From assembly GCF_000499385.1 (NCBI RefSeq), contig NW_013651762.1, positions 1-64,000 on the forward strand: 64,000 nucleotides of DNA, given 5' to 3'. Source of the stretch: Eimeria necatrix. Its lineage: Eukaryota > Apicomplexa > Conoidasida > Eucoccidiorida > Eimeriidae. Position numbers and translations under genes: made by a program. Shown piece by piece: positions 33,092 through 46,500 of the stretch. The notes beneath the pieces were generated by a model. That model worked only from the letters and a program-made list of their open reading frames with translations, did no database searches and had not been told where the DNA came from. The number at the start of each line of letters is the position of its first letter. The first letter of the stretch is position 1.

Positions 33092-36000
33092 ATGGAGCAG
33101 AAGAGGAAACTCTACAAAGACACGACGCAGCAGCCGTTGTGGGGCATCCGCAAGCTGACAATAAATCCAATAGACAAAGACGACCTGCGCCGTTTCCCCG
33201 GAAACGCAGTCAACACTACCAAATATACTGTGAGGAATGAAACTCAGCTGGCCCACAGCAGGCCAACATAAGCGGCTCAGTTTTCTTTGAGGGGGTTTCA
33301 CAGCCAGCGTGAACTGCAGCTATGTGGGCTGCTGGAGGCCCTATCCTGCTACGCTTTGACAAGGCATTTCGTGGTTTCAGGATTCCTAAAACGAATGATA
33401 CAAACAGACCTGCATTTGAGTGTAATGTTTCCATAGAGTGTGCGAGCAGCTTTGCATATTCAGGAGCGACGGCGCTTTACTTCACATCTGTTCGAGGTTG
33501 AGTTGATTGTTCTGGGCTTTTAGGCGCATGCATGGTGTGTTTTATTCACCTTTGTTCTTGTCGTATGCAGGTTATGTCATTTCTGCCCAAGGCCTTGTGG
33601 AAGCAATTCCATAGACTACCGAACTGGTGGCTAACATTGGTACTCATCTTAGAGTTTATTCCTTTGCCTCGCTTCCACCCTCTCACTCCGTGGAGCACTT
33701 TTCTCCCTTTGGTCCTAAGTACGTCTCAGACGGCACTTTTCGGTCCCATACAGGAGAACCCCAGCGTGGCAAGGGCACAAGAGTGTGGACTTTCAGGGCA
33801 GCATGCTTTCTCTGCAGATATGTGCGATTTTTTTGTGCTGCTGGTTCAATCTTTGTGCCTTTGCTGTACTCGTGTTCTTACGTTGCAGCACTGGGACTGT
33901 GTCTGATTAAGGAGATGCTCCTAGATTTGCAGCGTCGCGCCACTGACAGGTGGCGCAACTGTCGCGTGTGCACCATCATAGATGGTCGGCGGCCTCAGCT
34001 GAAGATGGTGCACTGGGAGGCGCTGCGTGTAGGCAATATAGTGCGTTTAACAGACGACGAGGAAGTGCCTGCGGATGTGGTGGTGCTGGCCACCTCAAAC
34101 CCTGAGGGCATAGCTTACGTGGAGACCTCCAAACTGGACGGGGAGACGACCCTCAAGTTCAAACAAGGTGTTAAGGAGACACGCACGGAGACCTACCCGT
34201 TGGCCATAGCCGGCATCAGGGGGCGCGTCGTCTGCGAGAAGCCCACAAGCTCTATGGACAGCTTCAGCGGTAGCCTCAAACTTGATGCGCACCCTCGCGC
34301 TACTTCGCTAGACCTCTCAAATTTCATTCATAGGGGAGCTCACATTCGAAATACGGAGTGGGTGTATGGTGTTGTGGTCTACACCGGCCACGACACTCGG
34401 ACACTTCGCAGCGCCAGGCATCCCAGCCTTAAATTCGCCCACATAGAGAGTGAGGTCAACTCCTACACCATCGTGTCCTTCTTCATCATTGCTTTGCTCA
34501 TCCTCATCTCAGTCATGAGCAAATCCAGCGTACAGGTGCGTTCAGCGTCACTCTAACCTCGTAGGGATCCCGTGATGGTGCTTTTGGCCGTATACAGGAT
34601 TAGAGCGTCCCTTCATAATGTCATGCGGCCGCTACATTTCGAAAGTGGCTCATAGACTCTTGTGTTTTATGCCCCGTAGGTGCACGTGCGAATACACGCG
34701 TACATTCATGACTGAATGAGATCATGCACTTACTTGTTGCAAGTGGACGCGTTGCATGCGGACTGACTATGGGTCTCAGGATCGCGAACGAGTGAACATT
34801 GGGCGGGATGAATTTCCGAGCTCGACTGCATTTTTGTTGGGGACGACTGAGGCCTTGCAGAATCCTTGGCTTGCCATAATCCGTTACATGACTCTCTTCC
34901 TAGCTGTGATTCCGGTTTCCTTACCGTTTGTTCTGGACAGCGCGTACTGCATTCAAGCGTGGTTGATTCAAGGAGACGCGGCGATGACTGTCGGGGCCCC
35001 ACAGCAGCCTCTGGGGTCCTCTTTCGGCTTCGGTTTTGGGCTTGCGCATGCGCAGAGTCGTGCCCGAATGCAGGCGCGCCGTACGGAGGTAGGGCTAAAT
35101 GCAACGCAAACTAGCACCAACAACTTGGCCAGCCCGGCGGAGTCATGGGGACCCGGAGCTTCTGGCGACTGTTCCAGACGAAAAACTACCATGAGTAGGG
35201 AGACCCGGAGCCCTACTATTGGGAATGAAACGGAACGCAAGAACACAGATCCTTTTACTGGGGAGACGCAGAACTCGCCCAATATGCGCAGTTTTGCAGA
35301 GGCAAAGGGAGATAGCACGTGGCCAGCGGTGAGCACTCCCAGCATAATTCCAGACCTGGGTCAAGTTGATTTTGTCTTCATTGACAAGACCGGGACTCTA
35401 ACGGGCAACGACATGACTTTCTCTATGTGCAGCGTTGTGGGCAGGTGCGTTTTCAGCTTAGTGCCTGCTTTTGGTTGCGCCGCTTGGCTCTGTGCCAACA
35501 GGCTGCAACGGCCTGTAGCGGGGGGTTGGTTTGGGAGCCCCAGGGCTGAAGATTGCTTCGAAGTTTGTTGATAAGTAATGCATGCCATGTGCTGTATCAT
35601 GCCTGCTGTGTATGGAACAGGATTTACGGGATGGCGGATTTTCATGGTGCCCTATGGCAGTCAGATGAATACCAGTCTCGCAGTGATTTGCTGGAGCCGG
35701 CGATGGTGGAACAGCTGCGAGCAGCACGCGCAGACAGCACGGCCAGCTCGAGGAGACATCAGTCCGCTCGAGGGCTGTGGACATCAGGCCACATGCATTA
35801 CGGCCGAGGGGGCCACCGTGGCTCCAAGGAAAACGTCACAGGAGGCGGAGGCGTCCACTTGGCCTTTTCAACTGCGGGGACCCACGGCATGCCGGGGGAT
35901 TATGGGCCCAGCCCAAGTCCTCCGACGCCACAGAGCGCCTCTTCTTCGGATGAGAAAACGTCTTCTCGTCTCTGTGGGTCTTCGGCAAACCAACTAGCTT

Positions 36001-39000
36001 CCCTGATGTTGCACGTTTTGCTGCTTTCAACTGTTCGTAGACGTGAGGGGCCGTGGCATTTCACGCACATGCTGCTGGTGGCTTTCTTGATCGCTTCCAT
36101 TTTGCGTCTTGGTTCAGTTTCTCCAACGGTGAGCCGGAGTGGGTCGGTTTTGCAGTACCGGTGGGACTCTGGGCCGCTTAATTGTATTCGAAGCTTAGAG
36201 GATAACAGTACGTCTTTCTTCGTTAAGCTCTTAATGAATGGATGTGCACACGGCAGCGCACCGAACACCACATTCCAGAAGTGTTCTTAGCTGAAGGATA
36301 CAAGGGCTTCTCTGAGCGCCTGGAGATTTCATCAATTTCGCCTTCCTCCTGCAGGTCCGCGTCCCCGTTATCGTCCTAGGCTGGGCCGAATGCAAAGTAG
36401 CGCTTCCCGGTTGTCTTCGGCGTCCGTAAGTGGGAAAGCTCGACTTCTCAGTTTCTGAGCTGCTTTAAAATTTCGATGTTTTGGGGAGAGCTAGCATTTG
36501 CGTAGGAGGGGCAATTTCTGGGGCAGAAGCATATCATACATGCGGCTTGTTCATTTTTGAGTCAGAGTTGAAGCTGATGCCAGTATTGGCTCAGTGGCAC
36601 TGGATCTGATCCTCTGCCTATAGGACCCGTGTGAACAGTTTTTGTTTCACTGAGCCTAGTAAATCTATAGAGCTTGCTCTTTTGGTGCAGACGCCACAGT
36701 CTCCTGTGCCGGTCGACGACAGCTTGCGGGGAATGGCCCAGAGACCGGTCAAAAAGAATATTGCTTTTGCCGTGGGTAAGCCCCAAACGCGGAATTTGGT
36801 GGTTTTTTGCTTGACATCGAGGAATATGGCTTCAAAATGCTGTTATTAACTGTTTTGTGCTGCTGTCAGCCGCAGAGTCGTTAGTTGTTTTGGGAATAGG
36901 CAAGTGGACTTGCAGCCCTTGTCTGCTTGTTTTGTCTGCCGTTATTTGCAGATGATGCTGATGATTCTTGCCGCGATAAAGCCGAGTGGGTTGTACAATC
37001 TCATATCCATCTTAGTGCTTACCGACGAAGCACCAGATGGAGAGCGTGGGTATTGAGCTAGCACTGCATATAGTAATCCGCTTATTAAATGTGTTGAGGC
37101 AGTGCAAGACGAGTTGGCTGCTATGGCGTTATTTAGGCGGGCGGGCACACCCTGCAGCTCTGAAGATAGCTCGTCACAATCCCGCAGGGAGACCGTTGCA
37201 GCGAGCCCCACCAACCGTGCAGCAGAAAGGATTAGTGATGATTCTTCGGAGACAAACAGCAAGAAGGACGAAAAGCAGAGAGTTCCTTTCCTGTACGATA
37301 ACATCACTCCTCCTACTCACTTTCGAGGTGAGAGGAAGGCGACACGGCGGTTAGCTGCTAGCACGCGGCCGTATTTTCTTTTCCCCTCCAAACGAATGAG
37401 ATTCTACGAGCTTATGGTTATATTTTGTGATATTTCCTGTAGCAACCCCGTCAGATGGCCAAATCCGTCGGAACTGCGACTTCTATGATATGCAAATTTT
37501 CGAAGATTTGGCCAATTGTGACGAGAGGAGTCACCGCGTAAATGAGTTCCTCAAATGCATGGCGCTTTGTAATACGGTGGTGCCACACTTCAAGGGCGCG
37601 GCTGGCGGTGTTGAGACGCTTCTGCCATCGACATTTGTACAAAGCTGGATTACCAGCGGCGGGACCCACACAACGGCAAGCGTCTACGCACGCTCTGCAT
37701 GCACTGCGGCCCCCATCTCCATGGTTACTCAGAGACCTAGTACGAGGGCCAGTGGTGTCACTGTGAGGGATATAGGAACCAAGCCTACTGAAGACAGAAC
37801 AGCTTCGGGCGGGGCTCTGTGGCATTTGCCTTCGGTGAGTTTTGGCTTTTGGGTAGAGGCGTTCAGGAAGAGAACTCATGCAAAGGCACCACTCTGCCGT
37901 GGCATTTCTTTTAGTTCGTAGATAGCTTATTCACATTCAAGTGATGATATCTTCAAGCATTTGACAGTGTATCGTATGTACACCTAGCTGCTTGCGCTGC
38001 TAAAACATAATTGGCTTTCTCTTTGTATAACTGGTCGTGGGGCAGCCCATATTTTTCCTCATAGCTCATGAATGCAGCTTATTATACTTGGTGGCGGTTG
38101 CACAGAACTCGTTTAACGCCAGCCCTGCTCTCCCGTCGGCCAGTATGGAGGCGAATGGCGTGTCCGATCCGTCGGACGTGCCTCAACCGTCTCTAGCTCG
38201 CGGCGATTCTTGCGACAGTAACCCACCTCCAGAGGTGCCCTTGAAGCTGGCGAAAAGGCGTAAAAGCCTTGGAAGAGGTTTGGCCAGCGCCGGCTCCTAT
38301 TTTGTAGTCCATGCAGGGATACTGCGGCTATTGGTGAGCTGCTGTTTCGGTTGTTGTCTCATTCGTGGTGCAACTTCCTCTACGTTTTTTGATTTGCAGG
38401 AGTGTCCTTCAAAGAGATACCTGAGGAGTATAACTTTCTGAAGGATGGGTAGGGACGCAGACGGAAGTAGGAGGGAAAACTTGGCCTAGCAATTGCCGAT
38501 GCTGCTGGGGATGAGGCGGCGCGTACTTCAGACTGCGGGCTGCTATGCAGTTGTGTTGTGCGTTTCTGCGCGTAAGCTGCCAGTGAGTTAGATTGTTTGT
38601 TTTTGTACATGGCTGCTCTCGGCGTTATTTGCTCACTAGGGATGACGCGGGGTTGGACGACTCTGGTCAGAGCTTCTCAGGATTGGGAATGAACAGCAAG
38701 TCAAGTGGCGAGTTCGTTTCTCTTGGGCGCGTTTCATTGCCAAGGTGCAGTCCTCATTGGCGTTTTGCCGGTTCTTATTTTCCGTGCTATTCGAGCATCA
38801 GGCGGTGACAGATGCAGCGTATCCTAGCATTTTAGAAGAATTAACGAGCCATTTGAGCAGTTCTGCTGTGCTTGCTGTTCTGCAGGCTGAGCAGGGTACA
38901 CTTCAGAATCGGCGAACGGAGAGTTTGATAGAAAATTTGCCAGCGAAGTAGAGACGGGGGCAATTGCTTTCTGCATTCGCCGCACGAGCCTTTGTGTGTG

Positions 39001-42000
39001 TGACTTGATTTGCCAAGTCCCTTTTTTTCTCGTGTTGCTTGGCCTCAGGAAGAAACCTGTGCAGCCCCGCGGCAATCAAGAAGTGCGTCCAGCCCTAGCG
39101 CCTTCAGCCCTGGGCTTCTTGGCTCTGATAGATGTCAGCTGCCGCAGTGAAAGGATTCACAAGTGACATGCAGAGCTTTGGGTGGTGGTGATACGTGCTA
39201 CACGCAGGTGGAGCGGGCAGGACTCAGACATGGGACCCAGCGCGTCTACTGCGAAGCATCAAGTACCAGGCGTCCTCGCCGGATGAGGAGTGCCTGGTTT
39301 CAGCTGCAAGTCACATGGGTTATTCCCTTGCCTTTAGGGGTCCAGCATCCGTTGTACTGCAGGTCTGCTTCGCACGTTTGGGCCTTTTTCATGCTGATAA
39401 GGCACAGGCAACCTGTACCCGTAACCTGTAGACTAGTTATAGCATCAGCTCAACTGCGTCGCGTGCGAAGTCGGCGATATAGGGCTTTCGTGTGTTCCTG
39501 ATGACCGCGTGGATGACATGGCTCTGGCTGCGAGGACTGTTTCAGATAAACGACGAGTTTCGCAGCTGGCAAGTCATCGGCGTCAACGAGTTCACCTCCA
39601 AGAGAAGCCGAATGAGTATAGTCTTGCGCCCTGCCGGATGGACTGAGGGGGCCATCATGTACGCCAAAGGTACGGATGTTTGTGGCTATCCAGCCCGTGC
39701 TGTAGGCATTTTTCATACTGAAAATATTGGGAGTTTTGTTCGTGCTGCGAAACTGGCTTAAGAGAGATAGAAACTTGTCCGGCTCCTGTTTCACAGCACG
39801 GCTAGAACTACCGATTTGCTCCCATTCCACGCTGCCCGCCGTTTGTGGCTTGTAGATTTGTGATCACGAGAATGTCTGTTTGTTCTTCGCAAGATTGTCT
39901 TTCGGTTGTGGGCTTTTGACTAACTGCAGGGGCCGACACGGCAATGCTGCCACTGCTTTCGAGCTTCGACGGCATGCTGCAGGAAAGCAGAACCGGCGCA
40001 AAGTACGAGGGAGGTCCAGACCCGCAGGACACACAGTATGCTGAGTCGCGTTTTAGCAGGTCAACGACGAGCATGAGAGATGGAGCGGATCGCCAGAACT
40101 TCCCACGAGTAGCTCCTGCAGGTTCTGTGGCCTACAACACGCCCCATGAAGCAAGCCAAAATTTTGCTTTTAGCAGCGAGCAGGCAGAGCCCTTCAAGCC
40201 CTGTCCCGCCCCTGAAAGCCGTGTGGAAGCAGACGTTGAGCTAGTTGAGCAGCATCTGAAGGTCTTCTCGCTTCAAGGTTTACGCACCATGGGTAAATAG
40301 AAGCCTCTGCGGCAGCTCAAGCGAAAGTTGTTGGGGCCAAGTCTCTCAAATGACAGAACCACGACTCAGATGCGCATCCGTCCAAACACTCTCATTATGT
40401 GTGTGTTGTGCTTTTGCGCTGCTTATTCCACAGTTCTCGCTTGTAAGTACATGAGTCAGGATGAGACTGACGCATATCAACGCCTCTACAATGACGCGTG
40501 TTCCTCGGTTTACAGCAGAGAAGAGCGTCTCGAGCAGGTAAGGGTGCTGGAGGATCAAGGCTGCCCTTATTTTGGAGGCTCATAGCGCAGAGACTCACAT
40601 TGAAAACACCAATTGCAGCCTTAAGGTATGTTGGCTTGCTTTGAGCAGGACAATTTGTGTGCAGGTGGCGGAGCAGTTCGAGCGGGACTTAGAGTACCTT
40701 GGCATCACTGGAGTCCGGGACAAGTTGCAGGCCTATGTGCCTGAGACACTTGAGCTCATGATGGAGGCCGGCATCCGCGTGTGGATTGCTACGGGTATGT
40801 TCGACAGGATGTGTCTCCCGTTCCGGCTATTATTAGGGACGTACTCTAACTTTGTTTCCGTCTGAGCATTGGGTCGACTGAGAGAGCTAGTTTCGCTAGG
40901 CTGATTGAAATGATATAGATTCGTCAGCAGCATGCCATTGTTGCCTACTTGTTCTTCGATTAAACCACTGCGCCTTAACAGGTGATGACGTCGAGTACGC
41001 TTTGCATATTTGTCATAGCTGCCGACTTCTCACTAGCCATACAAAGGTGTTCCACGCGGCTCTTGCCACAAGAGGTTAGTTTCATTCCTCCCGGCTGCAT
41101 TTGTCCTGAAGTGGGACTGGGTGCGCCTAAGCTGTGGTCATCTGCCCGATAGAGTACCATGCAAGCCATGCAACTGAGTTTTTCGCTTCCTCCAGGCAAG
41201 CGAGCCAAACGGGAAGGAATGTTGCTTTACGACATGTTTCGAGAGGCGCGGATACTTAAGCGTGCTGACGAACATATTTGCCTTGTCGTGACAGGGCCAA
41301 ATCTAGCGGCCTTCCTGAACCACCCAGATTTGCAGGTACAGTGTGCACCTATGTAGTAACCGGTACTCTGTTACATTTCGTTCATTTTGAATTCTTTGGA
41401 GGGAGAGATGGGCGGGTTTTCTTTGGGATATGCGCTACTGGTTACCCTCAGACCTGCTTCCTAAACATGGCGTGCTGTTGTGACGTCGTGGTGGCGGCGC
41501 GTGTGACACCGACTCAGAAAGCAGACATGGTAACTTTCTGTCTTTCTTCAGTGTGGCTACACCAGAGGGTCCGATTTTAGTACAGCCAGCAAGATCAAGT
41601 GATTGTGTGCATGCTTGTAATACCTGAAATTTGGCTGGCGCGTGGCGCAGGTTCGGCTAGTGAAGAAGCGATTAACACCGCAACCGATTACTTTGGCCAT
41701 TGGTACGCTTCTGCCTGCCTCTGAATTCGTGTTTCAACTTACCGAGGCAAGCTAGAAGGTGCTCCTTGTGGGGCGCTTCCGTCTTCTTCTTTGTAGGTGA
41801 CGGGAGCAATGACGTGCCAATGCTTCAGGAGGCGAGTGTGGGCGTGGCTATTCGCACCGAACGAGGCACGTCAGTGGCAGGCTTTGCGGACTTTGCCATC
41901 TCCGAATTCAGGTATGTGGCATTTTGCCCACCATAACACGTGGTGCAAATTCGTTATTCCTAATCCCTGATGATCATTGGCAGAGAACTGGATGCGCTGG

Positions 42001-43520
42001 CAGCTTCTTCGAAGCCGGGTGTGACCGCGCTGGATTTTTGTACGGTTTTTCGTCTGGCAGGTTCTTGCAGAGGCTCCTCTTTGTTCATGGGCGCCTCAAT
42101 TTTTTGCGCATCTCTAAGGTCATTCTGTGGACGTTTTTCAAGAGCATTTTGCTATCTTTTCCGGGTCCGTTTTATCAGTTGCAACTGGTTTCATCTTCCC
42201 TTCTTCCTACCAATAATACTTACTCTGTTTGCGTCAACGGATGCACTCGCCGTTTTCCAAGTCAGCATCAGCCTATCACGGATCGACCATGGGAAATGCT
42301 GATTTACCCTAGAGATGCGTAGAGAGAACTCTTGCGTTTATCGCTTGCGCTGCAGTGTTCTTGTTCCAGCCCAGTGCATTCTGGTCCGCTGTGGAGGTAC
42401 GCAGACTGTCAGTAACTGCGCGAGTTTTGAATATTCAGGACACTTGCCCGTAACAGCAGGCTGCCACTTGACGTGATTATTCGGCATCTGCTTGGTGTGC
42501 CTTCTCAGCTCTTCGACCCGGTATTGTATATGCTGGCGAACTTCCTCTGGACAGTTTTGCCAGCGATTGTTTATTCGTTTTCGGAACAAGACCTGCCGGA
42601 GCACTTACTACCCTCAATTCCTGTTCTTTATACCTTGGTAAGGATCAAATGGTAAACCATGCGCCTTCATGAACTGTTAACGCAGTGTGGCGCATACCCA
42701 ATTGTCGCCCAGCTTGTACGCTTGTAAAATGTTTTATGATCCTTTGTTTAGCTCGGCGTTGCTGCATCTGGCAACTAAGCGTCTTCAGGTAATTGTGTAG
42801 GTGCATTTGTGTGCCTGTAGGGAAGGCGCCGTCTATACTTCAACGGGTTTACTTTTAGCTTTTGGACCGTTGAGGGAATAATTTACTCTTTGCTGACTTA
42901 TTACATATTGCAGGTGTGTAGGTGCTGCCGCTTCGTATGGGGAAGGCGGCTAAATGGGATTTAATAATGCCACAATTCGCTGCAGAGCCTATTGACATGT
43001 GCGTTAAGGAACAGCGCGATCCCAGGGCGGCTTGCGCGGGAGAGATACTCGCATTGGCATATGTTTTATCAGTATCGCCCGATGTCGCACTTTTGTGTCC
43101 TCATATTTCAATTTAGGCAGCATGGATGGACTCGAATGCAATCCCTGGCGGCCAAACAATGGGGTTCTTCTCATTTGGTGCTATTCTGCTCTTCGGCTTG
43201 ATAATTCAAAGCAACTTGCGCATGTAATTGAGGCACTCTGCCTTGGATGAGTGCAGGATGCAGCATAATTCTTAATGCATGCACCCAGTGCACATACACC
43301 CAGTGGGGACACCGACACGGTGCTTCAGCTGTTCCCTAGCTTCCTGTTTGTGCCTGCAGTTCGTCAGTAAACATCTTTTCGTGCTCGTAAATTTCAATAG
43401 GGACATAGAAGTACTTTCTTACGTTTGTTTGAATCAGGTTGATGGAGACACACTTGTGGACTCCGACCTTTATATTAACTACCGTGGGCCTGTGCACACT
43501 TATATATATCCCTGGTGAGG
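33092..43520 (+). other. P4-ATPase domain of the cyclase gene
   Basis: P4-ATPase landmarks occur in order across many exons: FPGNAVNTTKYT joined to VMSFLPKALWKQFHRLPN; the actuator-loop LDGETTLK (about 34135); the TM4 motif IPVSLPF (34910); the phosphorylation motif DKTGTLTGND (35380); the nucleotide-binding YQASSPDEECLV (39265) and KGAD (spliced between 39668 and 39930); DKLQAYVPETLELMMEAGIRVW (40720); a spliced TGD (40795 to 40981); ARVTPTQKADM (41505); and GDGSNDVPMLQEA (41797). All core catalytic motifs appear intact, so ATPase activity is possible. Long insertions around 35.0-38.3 kb are low-complexity and serine-rich. Confidence 0.88.
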
Positions 43521-46500
43521 GCTTGGCGGATTTTTGATTCTGGCGCTTGCTGGCGTAGGCGATTTGCGTCGGTAAACGTCCAGTAACAAGCCTTTTGAAT
43601 GCACGTCACGCTCGTATCGGCCGTCACTTTGTTTTCGTTTTGTGTGTTCTACATGCAGTTTTGTACGTCTACTCTGCCATTGGATGGCCATCGCGAGGCA
43701 TGTTGGGAGTTGCATCCGAAGTTTTCGCCTGGCCACTACTGTATTTTGTTGTGTTGCTTTGGATTGGCGTTGGTACGCAAAAAATGCTTTAATGCGTTAT
43801 TAATGGAACGTCGCCATCTCCGTCATCTTGCAGGAGTGATACACTTCTAACACATGAAACAGGCTACGGAGAATAATGGCAGCGAGCTTGGAATGCACGT
43901 TTGTGCGTGGACTTCAGGCATAATGCTGCAGGTCTTGTTAGCGGGTGTCAAGTCGTCCCTCTTCCACAACATTGCGTAGGTCACTGCTTTGCGCATTAAT
44001 TTGTCTTCTCTTGAGCGTTTGCCCTCCAGCTTGCGCCTTTTGTGCGTGGGTTTGGCGGGTTCATTTAGCCGATGGGTGTAATCTGTTCCTGCATGTTGAC
44101 TGGCAGGAACAACGTGAAGCATTGGTTGGCACAGCGACAAGCAGAGCATGATAAAAGACGACGGGTCACAGGCTTACCTTTCGGGGAGCCTCGTCTTCGG
44201 CTTCTTCCCGGTGATAATAAGGAGCCATCAGAATAGTGCCATCCATCGGCTTTTGACAATTGTTGAGAGTTTGCGGCAGCTATCTTTTTATTTATTCTGT
44301 GTCACAGGTGGTCAGGACGAGTACGGGCCTTTCTGTGGAACCAGCAGCTTGCTATCAGCCGTGAAGAGACTGTTGTGGGTGTGCGGTTTTGGAGCCTGTC
44401 TACCAGCTCCGGGACCCGTACACCAGCTGGTGGACCGTCGTATTCTCGCCTTTCTCCGGGACAAATTCAATCCTCTACGTCACAGCGAAGTGTCCACCAA
44501 GTTACCACCCCCCAGGAGGTTCCGCGTGAACGAGAACTTCGTCACTTACGGTGGCGATAAGAAGGAGAAAGACTTAGGAGCTCAAGGTGAGCCGTGTTGA
44601 TGCGCCCAGCAGTGGCTGCTGCGCTTGTAGCTTTCGGTGCTGCTCTGTGGATCGGAATTTTGCACAAATGAAATTGCTGCCTCTTAACAGCGCGTACCCC
44701 GTATGCGGTGGTGCTCAGAGAAAGACGGTGGAGGCTCACATGGCCGAGGGGGAGGCGCTGCAGTGAGTTTATTGAGTAAACCGTTGTCCATACCGAAGTG
44801 CTTTGGACGAGAGCGTAATTGTGCTGCGGAATGGCGCATGTTCGCGTGGGGGGTTCCTCTGCGGTTTCATATCAGGATGACGTCTCAATGGATTCGAACT
44901 CTTCTGGAATGTCTTTTGAAGGGGATAAGCATCGAGACCGAGTCAAGCTGGTGAGCGCACTCAAACTCTTCGTTCCGGCTTAGAGTGCCCGGTACACTTT
45001 GGTTCAAGATTTGAGTTGCCGTGTTCAGGTCAAAGTTTCACATCTGATTAATCGCTTTTCTCTCAAATTCAAGGACATGCAGCTGGAGGCAGATTACCAG
45101 ATCCACCAGAAGAAGTCGTTTGTCAAGCGTCTTGTCCCTTGGTACTTTCTCTCCTAAGCCAAGTGGCAATATTGCATTCTACGCATTTTGGCCCGTGGTT
45201 TGTAACGAGATGCTGTGGATGTATCAGTTTTTCTGTTGCAAGTGGCACTTGGTCTGCTTGAGCTTCCTCGGCAACAAAAAGAATTTGAAGTCACTGCGTT
45301 GTGCTTCTCAGGTACCGCGTCATCTTTGTGTTTTTGGGTCTTTACCGCATTGTTGCGTTTCTTGCTGAATATTTTATCGACGCGTATTGGGGAACGGAGA
45401 AGCGGGTTACACGTACGCTACTTCCATTACAGTACAATTGCTCTGTTCGAACACGCCGCTGTGCATTGCTGGGAAAGTTTTACTGGAAGTTGAAACTATG
45501 CAGTATCAGGTGATGGCAGCAGGTATCTTGAAGCAGAGACGGTTTGATTTCGTGCTGGTTCTCTGCAGCGTGGATGTGCATTCCGACAGTCATAGTAGTT
45601 TTAGGGCTGCTCGGTGCAACCCTGTCTACGTTTGGCCAGTTCTTCATGGATCATTTTTCTTTTGTCTTGAGCTCCGTCATCTTTCTCATGCTGGCCGAGC
45701 ATGTCACCCTGTACGCAGCTGCGGTGAGTCGACAGCCTTTGCTGCTTATTTCTTTCCAAGCCCTCATCCGATCACGAGTTATGGCAGCAGTATACTACTA
45801 CGATTCATGGGAATTTGGTAGCATGCAGCTGTACGGAGATAAGGCCGAGATTTCTGTGGGGGCTTGTGTTTCATCTGTGCTGCAGAAAATGGACGGCATA
45901 TTGAGCTCACTGTTATTTCCTGTGTTTACGTTTGTCATACTGCGCATTTCATTCTTGCAAGCTGTGATGTGGAACATCTTCTTTGTCCTCGCCTTCACGA
46001 TTAGGTGGGTTTGCCTCTTTACGTAGGAAGCTTTTTGCCTAGATAACTGTTTCGGCTGCGTGCCGTTGACGAAAAAACCAGGGACACTCTGCATTGCCTT
46101 TCATTTACCCTGATGAATAATATCCAATTCTTATCTGGTATACCCTGTGGGCTTAAAGTTGAGGACTCTCTGGGAGCCATGTTCCGTTTAGTGGGGCTGC
46201 GGGAGATGGTATCCCAGTCAGCAGAGGAGCGGGGGCACATCATCGCGTATTGTCTTGGGGGACTCCTGTCCGATCTTCTCGCAAAATTCCATTCATGTTG
46301 CGCATTGGCTTGGTGTAGATATATCATTGGACAGAGTCAGAGCTACCTTTCTCTTTCGGACCTCTACGACCACCTGCCGCTTTTCCTTGGTTCCATCGTT
46401 TTTGTTGGTGAGGCTTGCACTATCTCTTTATTCCAGAGACGTACTTCCTCCTTACACCGGATGCCTTGAAAAGCCACGAGCAACACTGAACGCGTTGTGA

